A stretch of 64,000 nt of DNA. It comes from Sophora flavescens. Lineage: Eukaryota > Streptophyta > Magnoliopsida > Fabales > Fabaceae. The stretch's first letter is position 1, and the number at the start of each line of letters is the position of its first letter. The translations under genes and the position numbers were made by a program. The notes under the pieces were generated by a model. That model saw only the letters and a program-made list of their open reading frames with translations. It was not told where the DNA came from and searched no databases. Below are positions 56,192-64,000 of the stretch, in pieces. Location of the stretch: contig CM061063.1 of NCBI GenBank assembly GCA_030762895.1, positions 214,932,103 through 214,996,102 of the forward strand, written 5' to 3'.

Positions 56192-57691
56192 TAAATGAGG
56201 GAGTTGGAGGGGGAGAATGAAGAAATGAATAAGAAAGAGGTCGAATACATTGTGCTGGTTTTAAATCTATATTCTCACAATTTTAATATTTCGCAGCCTA
56301 ATCAAATGAGGTGGCACTGACTTACGGAAACTAAAAGTACATATTCTAATTTAATATATAAGTAAAGTTGGGTCCTCAAATAAATAAAAATTTTAATATA
56401 TAAGTTTTGATGTAGACTATTTATATATGCTAAGGTATTATAGTACTGAAATGTCATCAAATAAAGGAAATTGTTACGTAATTCTAAACAAAATTTGACC
56501 AATTACGTAAGTAATGGCCAGGGATTAGTTTTTTTTTTTTTTTGAAAAGGCCAGGTATTAGTTTTACTTGACAAAATACAGCGTGTCGTTTCACATTAAT
56601 AATGTAATTTTCTTTTTACACAACTAATGTTTGCATGATATCTTTAGCCTTGAAAAAATAAATAAAATAATGAGCACAAAAAATAATAAATAACTTTAAC
56701 TGTTGGGTTGCAGCATCCAAGCTGAGAATGAGAGTTACACAAAATTTTCCATATTTTTAAAAGGGAACATAAAACTGATTATGTGAGTGCTTGGTTGAGG
56801 AGTTTCTTTTTTCCTTTTTCTTCTCCATAGTAACCTTAGTTCAACTCGCTCTCCTTTCACACTATTCGCATTTGGGGGTCAGAAAATCCAAAAAACTTTT
56901 TGCTTCTACCAGCAAAAACTTTGTCTTCATATCTGCAGAATCAACTTATTTTGGCCATATATTCCTTAAAAAGAACGATCGGGATTTTTTAAACTGTCAT
57001 TGATCCAGAATTTTGGGTATTAAAAGAACGATCAAGATCTTTTGTAGCTTCTTTAAAACTATAGAGGATCCAAGAGTTTAAAACTTGTGATAAAATATTA
57101 AAACTAAATATGGTTTTTTTTTCCAACTGTTAGATCTTCAATGGAAGGAGGTTGAACGCACCTAATCTGATTTCTAAAAATAATGTTATTTTGTTGTCTT
57201 TTTCTTTTTTTAAAAATAATTTTACTAAACAATCTGGTGATTATTAGTTTTTTATTTTTTTACAGAAATTATTAATTTTGGTTTAAAACGGAAGTTCTCA
57301 AAATTTGTTCAGGTGACAGGGAAAGGTGAAGTACGAGTTAATTACATAATATCTATTGTTATTTCAATTTTATTTTTTTTTAATTTAAAATGTTTAACTG
57401 ACAATTTTTTCAATGGACAAACTCAACGCTTACCATTAATTTGAGAGGGAAATATTTTTTCTTTTAGAGCATAATATTCACTTTTTTTATTAATTTTTTT
57501 TATCATATATCAAATTTTTTTTGGATTTGATGAAAAGGCCAATTTGCACATTTTACAAATATTAAAAATAAAAATACATATTTTAAAATTTCAAAAACTA
57601 AGTCGCATATAGGTTGTCCCCTAAATTTTAATTTTTTTCATTTCCTATATATTTCTTTGTCTGCATAATAAGTCCATTCTTCCATAGAGTA
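56192..57691. other. AT-rich flank, no gene seen
   Basis: No conserved frame, RNA gene or element end was recognised. A short partial duplication with AAAGAACGATC cores is at 56971-57065. Two GGCCAGG(G/T)ATTAG copies flank a T run at 56518-56562. Small frames at 56302-56502 and 56791-57003 have no recognisable features. Confidence 0.5.
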
Positions 57692-58265
57692 TGTAACACC
57701 CCGTTTTCCGTTTAAGCGCGTTTACGTATGCCTTGTTTGTTAGGAAGGTTTAGAATGGGTTAAGTGGGATTTTTAGGTGGAAAATCCCTTCTCTTAGGCT
57801 TGTGCCTTGTGACTTTCTGGGTCACAAGCACGACCGTGCTTGTTAAGGAGCACGGCCGTGCTTGTTAAGGAGCACGACAGTGCTCGTTGAAAGTGCGCGT
57901 CTCACTAACGCCGAGTTGATCACGCCCGTGCTTAATGGCAGAACGCGCTTCGTAAGCGCTAAGTTGAGCACGACCTTGCTCAAGGAGGAGCACGGTCGTG
58001 CTCAGGTCTCTGCCTTTATAAGCAGTACAGTAACCGAGGGTTACGAGTTAAACCCTATTTTGGCACTTTTAGGCAACCCTAAGTGTGACAGTAGCCTCTC
58101 TTGTTTGTTCCCTTTGAATCCAATCACTGTTTGGTGTTCCATTCATGTTTTAGAGAGTGGAGTCACGCATTAAGTGTCAATCATAAGGTAATAGTTCTTC
58201 TCTTTTTAGTTTCCATTTTCTTGTTCACGATTTGGGAACTAATTGGTTAACATTTTTGTGTTAGC
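57692..58265 (+). repeat. LTR fragment of Tekay-like family A
   Basis: It starts TGTAACACCCCGTTTTCC and, from 58047, matches the first bases of the window. It includes a GCACGACCGTGC-type palindrome array (57826-58000) directly upstream of TTTATAAGCAG at 58015-58024. It is cut after TTAGC by another LTR fragment and does not resume. No polypurine tract precedes it, so it is probably not the 3' LTR of the copy at position 1. Confidence 0.85.
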
Positions 58266-61210
58266 TGAGACACCTCGTTGTGCCCCTTTGTCTCATTAAA
58301 TTAAAACCTTATTAATTAATTATTTAATCACGCTCTTAACGTTAAACGTGTATTCCGAAACACGTAAAAATTAAAACTTAACTTATAAACACACAGCGGA
58401 AGAAAATTTCAAAGTAAACACCCCATATATATAACATACATACCATAGGTTTATGCATTAGAGTATTTAAAACACTTTCTAGGGTATCCCGTCAGTAGGA
58501 TCCCTAGCAGGCATCTTAAAACAACAATTAATAGCGGAAACAAAACGTCTTATAAGACTCACTGGCTCTAGATACTAAACTACATTGCTGAAAACCATAT
58601 ATCGTCTTCTCGCATCCAGTTCATACTGAGTTCCATCCAACGCCTTAGCATCAAGCTCAGCCACAGGGTCTTCTTGTACGATCCCATAAAAAGACAGAAT
58701 ACAACACACAGAAAGATATAGGGGATAAGAAGCAATTCTATCATCAAAAAGCGGAAAAGAATCATAGCATATTATACAGTAATTGTCACAGACAAATCAT
58801 CATTCAACACCTAACTAACAAAACATCCTCAAATTCAAGTATCATCCTCTACCCCAATCTCGTACAACTAGACTTTCATACTAACGTGGCCAGTACTGAT
58901 TTCTTTCAAGCATTCCTCTCGGGGAATGTCAGTCAGATGTTCAAGTGACATGTTCCAAATTCCCGGTGCACATTCTCTTCTATGGTGAGAATGCTCACGC
59001 AAAGCAATGACACTATAGCTGCACGATGCTCCCGGTGCACACCCCTTCCACTCCCAAGGGTGCTCAATGACACTATAGCTACATAACCTATTTCTAAGGT
59101 AGAACGGTCTAGCGAGAACTATTGACCTCGTGTATTATATTACCAATACACGGTTGTGAACAACAACACCGACCTTGTGTATTATATTACCAATACACGT
59201 GAATCTCACCAACCCATTTTAACAACATCCTAGTGCCTTAACCTTCCACTAGAACTCAACACATATTCTAAGCCACCACACCTCATTACAATACATCATC
59301 TAGGTTAGGCACCTCTAAGTCACCATTATTCTCACACCCAAATCAAACAACTATCTTTCGAATAACATATATATCTTTACTTAAAATCCACTAAGCACAA
59401 TATTAACAACCAGGCAGATCATGCATAACATCATAAAATATTCAAACACCAAAAATAATACGTCACATACAGGTGGAATACATCAACCAGTGTATCACAG
59501 TAAAATCAATAGCATAAAGTCAGACATCCTCCAATCCTTAACATCAATCTTAATGTCGATAAACCTACAATCCCTGAATCACCATTGTTTTAATAGAAAA
59601 GGTTTCCAATGGGATATTGGTCTTGTCGATTACTCGACTACTACTAGGGTTTAGGTCGCCCTACACAATTATCATATAATCTACTACTTATCGATTCTGA
59701 CGATAGGTTGATTCTTTCCCCCACCTAAGTTACCACCGGAAACACGAAATCGACGATCCTCGATATCCCGCCACGAGTTACCAAAACTACCTTCAACCAC
59801 ATCAACAAATTAACAAATTAATCAAACAAATCTAAATATGGACATATGGTGCTAGGTTCGGTCAAGTCATAAAAATAAGGCTAGGGTTATTTTCTTAATC
59901 CAATCTTTTAGATACTAATCCTAAAGCATTAATTAGTATAGATTAAGTGTTAATAGTTAAAACTATGAAACAAAATCCTCTAACTAATTAGGTTAGGGTT
60001 TCGGTCATAAGGGTTAAAATAGGCTAGAAATTGTTTTTGGTTACAAACTCTTGGATCTATAACCTAGAGACTTTAGCTAACTTAGACAAGTCATTATTCA
60101 AGTAAAAATTGAAGAAAGACTCATCTAACCTACATAGACATACATTCGGCCTTCATAGAGAAATTAGGTTAGAAAATTGAGTTGGATTCAAACTTTTGGA
60201 TTTAGATAACATACATACTAGAGAGCTTAATTCAAGCATTAGATTTCACAATAGAAGCAAAAACACCAAACCCATTTTTCATGACAGTTTCGGCCTTAAG
60301 AAGAACAATAGGAAAGAAAATGTTTTTGCTTACAAGCTCTTAGATGATGATAGTAGAAGTCATTTAGATATCATAGCAATTGGTTTCACATTTTTAGGAT
60401 TTTTCTACAATTTTCTATAATTATTTTAAGTTCTAGATCTAAGAAAATAAAAACCATGAACTAGGTAGATTAAGATCATAGAATGGAAGAGATGACTATT
60501 GATGAAGAACAATGATCAAGGAAGAAGAGATTACCTTAAGGTGATGAAGATCTAAGAAGAAAGTTGCAAAAGACTTGATGATTTATTCCACCAACTAGCT
60601 TATGTTCTTAAGAGTTTAAGAGATGAAAATGATGAAGATGAAAAGAAGTGGGGAAGGGGAGGCCACGGTTTTGGATGGGTATTTATAGGCTAGATCTTAG
60701 GTTTTGTTTGGTTTTTAGCTTTTAGATTAATAGGTTTTAGGAATATAATACTATATAATGATTAACTATAGTTAATAATTAAGCTAACTAGGGTTATTTT
60801 GGCTAATCATAGTTAATATTATGTGGCTCACAATTAAAGTAGATGTGGCTGCCCCTTGTCCACATAAATTAACCATGGTTTCTTAACCATGGTTAGAATT
60901 TTAACTAAACATTGGTTAGGTTTAGCTAAAAGGGCATTTTGGTCATTTCACTTAAAAACTCATAATTTTTGACATTAATTGCATCATAAAATCTTGATGA
61001 GTCATCCCATAGCTCAGCTCCTCTGGTGTCCCATTCTATCTCTGCAGTTACGTTGCCGATTCCGTCGATTTCCCGATTAGGGTTTTACGCCTGAATCAAA
61101 GCGTAATATTTCGTTTTCAATTGAAAAATTTCAAACTAACTAGACTCGTTGTAAATATGTTTTAAACATAAACCATTCGTTCACGAGTCAAAATTAGGTT
61201 TTCTGATTAT
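58266..61210 (-). repeat. LTR fragment related to element B, nested in the family A LTR
   Basis: On the plus strand it starts TGAGACACCTCG and follows the element B LTR in order at a clearly lower identity, through the TCGGCCAAG-type blocks, a TATA box (CTATAAATAC, about 60678-60687, minus strand) and GTTCACGAGTCAAAATTAGG at about 61180. The outer roughly 200 bp with TGTAACACC are missing. It lacks both the heat-shock array and the TCACGG palindromes of element B. The frames at 58580-58765, 59421-59654 and 60196-60420 are LTR sequence. Confidence 0.8.
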
Positions 61211-62542
61211 TTCATCATCCACACAATGAAATGGTTATTTCATCATTTTTAGTCATTTTCATCAATCCAAGCATAAGCTAAAAGAAGTTTGAGTTGAAAG
61301 TGTGTGGGGCAGAGATTTAAGAATTGATCAGGTGTTAAGTTATGTGTGTGGACGTAATCATTGCTTGTTTCTTAAACATATCTAAATATTTGCAATGATT
61401 AAAACCATGGTGATCATATTACCTTGTGCATGTTTTCCAATGTACCCACTATAAAACAAAACAAAAACCAGAGGAAAACAACAACCATGGTCTCTCAAAT
61501 TTCTTTAAAGAATTATTAAATGTATCAAAGAAAAGAATAGTTAATGATAACTTTAATAAGGAGAGAGAAATATAAGGTTCATTTAATAGAAGGAGATGTT
61601 TCAAAATTTGACTATTCGTTAAATTTGTAATATTAGTAATATTTTAAATAAGTAGATACTTTTAAATAAATATTATTTGAATATACGTAAAAAAAATCAA
61701 TTAAAAAAATTAATTCATTAAAAATTCACATAACAATTGATTCCGAAAATTTTTGCTAACATTTTATTACGAAGCATATCATTATACCTTATTAATTCAA
61801 ATGACGTCGCGGTTCCTCATAATCTGAAAAGGTTGCTGAAACTATGTTAGTGGACCGCTTAATATTGTTAGTGGAACTAAAAAAAAGTGTCCTACCAAAT
61901 CAAATAATATTTTCATAATTTTCAAGATATTTGGATTATTGAAATATTATGGACAATCTTCATTGACATATTCAATATGTAAATTTTTGTACAAATCAAA
62001 GAAGAAGAGGAGGAGGAGATTAAAACATTATCAGACAAAAATTAATTATTTATTTTACTTAAACTATATTATAATATAGAACTGATGGTATATTGAATTT
62101 ATCATATGATTATTCTAATAAAAAGAGGAAAAAGATTACTCAAATAATTAACTAAATAATAATTATTTAAAAGTATTTATGTATTAAAAATAAAATATAT
62201 AAAATATATAAATCGAGTCATTTTAACTATTAGATTAAATTAAAATGAATAATTAAAATTGATGTATTGTACGTAAAGTTTAAAACTTAATGTCAATCGA
62301 TCCTTCTCGGTGTGTGAGTGAGAGAGAGAACATATGTGAGAAAGATGGATATTTTATATGAGTTGGAGAAGTTTTCTCTTAAAATTATCCTTTTTTATAA
62401 AATAAAAAAAATCCTTTTCTTTAAATTATCCTAAAGTTATAGTGCCACTTTAAAACAGAGTGACTAACTATCCTAAGTGGCAAATGGAAGCCTGCTAGAA
62501 GGCCATGTTGGCATTCTCCATGAATGAAATTGGATTTATGTA
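61211..62542. other. AT-rich flank, no gene seen
   Basis: Very AT-rich DNA, especially 61600-62290. A short GTGAGTGAGAGAGAG run is near 62315. No frame above background and no recognisable element ends. Confidence 0.5.
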
Positions 62543-62730
62543 TCTTAGAATTTGGATTTGGGTCTAACTCAAAACCAAAAGTTAGCTTAGACACATCCCC
62601 TCAAGCCCACCATCTTAGAATTTGGGTTTGAGCCTAACTCAATCCAAAAACTAGCTTGTAGGGTGAGGGTTGTCCCTTACTTATAAACACTCTTCAAGCC
62701 ATATCACTATCCAATGTGGGACTCCAACAA
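62543..62730. repeat. Short dispersed repeat, TRIM-like LTR remnant
   Basis: It contains TTAGAATTTGGGTTTGAG, AACTAGCTTGTAGGGTGAGG and CCAATGTGGGACTCCAACA, a combination I associate with short LTR-type (TRIM) repeats common in legumes. The first segment is present twice (62543 and 62613). Ends are not exact, so it is probably a remnant or a partial tandem. Confidence 0.4.
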
Positions 62731-64000
62731 TGTATGAATAATGTGACTTGGTTTAACTTATTTGATTATCCTATTTTTCTAACGTCAAATTGTGGATATT
62801 GATAATCAATTATGCACACTATTAAATCAAGTTTGGGATTTAATCTCGATATCACCATCATGGTGCTTTCTCATATTATATAAACATTTTTGACACATGT
62901 TATATGTTTAAATTCCTATAGTAATTCACATCTAGTGCATGTATTGAACTTTACAAAATTAGCAAAGCAAAATAGAGATTTACCAACTACAATTATCTTA
63001 ATAGATATCAAAACAACAAAGCAATTAACAGTATAATTTTTGTTGATCTAAAATAAAGACATGTGCCATTTCGAGACCTATGTCGTCTAACATATTTGTC
63101 ATAAATTAGCTTCATGAATCTTTGTTCTCAAACCCCACAACTAAAACAACAAAGGGAATATTGATCATTGGGGCCTCAAGCTTTAACAACCAACAAAATC
63201 CCACCAAATGAATTCTTCAAGAAACAACAATCAAGTTCTATGAAGGGTCTACATGCAGTCAAAAAGCCCATTTTCATTCATTGTAGATTGTATACATCAT
63301 GCAAAACACTAAATTTGGGGTACTTAGTGGTTTCTCTACAAGCAAAAGAAGGCGTGAACCCGTATTTGTTCTCTTAAGGTCTGTTTGATCGGCTATAACT
63401 TAAGGGATAGCACAGAACGAGACAACTTGTTCTGTGTTTTATTTTAAAATGGCTATGGGACAGCACAAGAAAATAGAGAAGGGACGGGACAAAAGTGTAA
63501 TTTTTGTAACTCGCCTAACTAAGGGACAAAAAGTTGTTCAAGGTACAATATATATGAAATAACAAAACTATCCTTCCTATCTCACTCTCTTACCTACGCA
63601 CGTCTCCCACGATACACCTCTGGAACTACCTTCTTCACTATTCCAAACCCACTTAAGCATGTGAGGCAATTCCATTTCCTTACTCTGCTATTAGTTCAAA
63701 TTTCAAAATCTACTCCATGCTCAGCACTACATTCCTTCCCGATGTAGTGATCCATGTGATTACTTAATTTTTTAGTTGAATTTACTTGAACTATCTTGTA
63801 CTTTTTTTTAGTCTAATTTACTTGAACAGTCTTGTATCAGTAAAGATGGGTGTGGGAAGATAAAGGAATAAGGGTGGAGGGTTCATGGTTCCCACTGAGA
63901 CAATGCGGTGCAGGGTGCACTGATGAGTGTGATTACACCTCATATTTCTTTATCATATTGCATGCATTTTCATGTAGTTTAGGCATTTTTAATTTGATTT
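62731..64000. other. AT-rich flank, no gene recognised
   Basis: A 69-codon plus frame at 63168-63377 has no recognisable domain. A TTTACTTGAAC direct repeat is at about 63780 and 63828. A segment starting GGTCTGTTTGATCGG at 63379 is reminiscent of small DNA-transposon derivatives, but I could not find matching inverted ends. Confidence 0.4.

Noticed and set aside
57692..58265. 3' LTR of the element A copy at position 1
   Set aside because: No polypurine tract precedes it, and no element A interior lies between the two. It fits better as a separate insertion or fragment.
63168..63377. 69-codon plus-strand frame in the right flank
   Set aside because: It is short, has no domain or codon bias that I can judge, and lies in AT-rich DNA. 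It could be real but is unsupported.
63379..63545. Possible small DNA-transposon derivative starting GGTCTGTTTGATCGG
   Set aside because: No terminal inverted repeat pair or target duplication was found by eye.

Overview
The window is plant nuclear DNA made almost entirely of nested transposable elements. The lineages present (Tekay-like chromoviruses, Athila-like and SIRE/Maximus-like elements, and a CACTA transposon with intron-containing genes) are those of a flowering plant. The SIRE-type element with an env-like region and a short repeat near 62.6 kb resemble legume sequences, so I lean to a legume (inference only; the species cannot be named). No host protein gene, rRNA, tRNA or CRISPR array was recognised. 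The setting looks like heterochromatin.

Layout from outside in. Positions 1-2963 hold the LTR, primer-binding site and broken gag of a Tekay-like element (A). A CACTA DNA transposon fills 2964-6311 and 53145-56191. Its minus-strand gene encodes a Transposase_24-type domain followed by an Ulp1/C48-like protease over about eleven exons. A SIRE/Maximus-like Ty1-copia element (6312-53144, +) sits inside exon 2 of that gene. The SIRE element was itself hit three times: by a Tekay-like chromovirus (B, 7940-31526, -) in the poly-C tract at its 5' LTR end, by an Athila-like element (C, 36298-45833, +; target duplication GGAAG) in its RNase H end, and by a solo LTR (49125-50805; CTTCT) in its env-like region. 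Element B carries two further Athila-like insertions, NA1 (12794-18565; AGGAT) and NA2 (23388-31004; GGGAC). The maximum depth is CACTA > SIRE > B > NA1/NA2.

Right of the CACTA terminus are about 1.5 kb of AT-rich sequence, an LTR fragment of family A (57692-58265) interrupted by an LTR fragment related to B (58266-61210), and 2.8 kb of AT-rich DNA with one short TRIM-like repeat.

Element C is nearly intact: one polyprotein, one single-base frameshift and a probable lost start codon. NA2 keeps an uninterrupted 887-codon gag-protease frame but has no polymerase. NA1 replaces gag-protease with an unrecognised, about 372-codon frame carrying one internal stop. SIRE and B are dead, with broken frames and lost catalytic residues.

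Regulatory sequences stand out. Element B's LTRs carry an eight-unit, 10-bp AGAA array ending in a perfect four-unit heat-shock element upstream of a TATA box. Four LTR families carry GC-rich palindrome arrays (CACGGCCGTG, CTCGCGAGG or GCACGACCGTGC types) directly upstream of TATA-like boxes.
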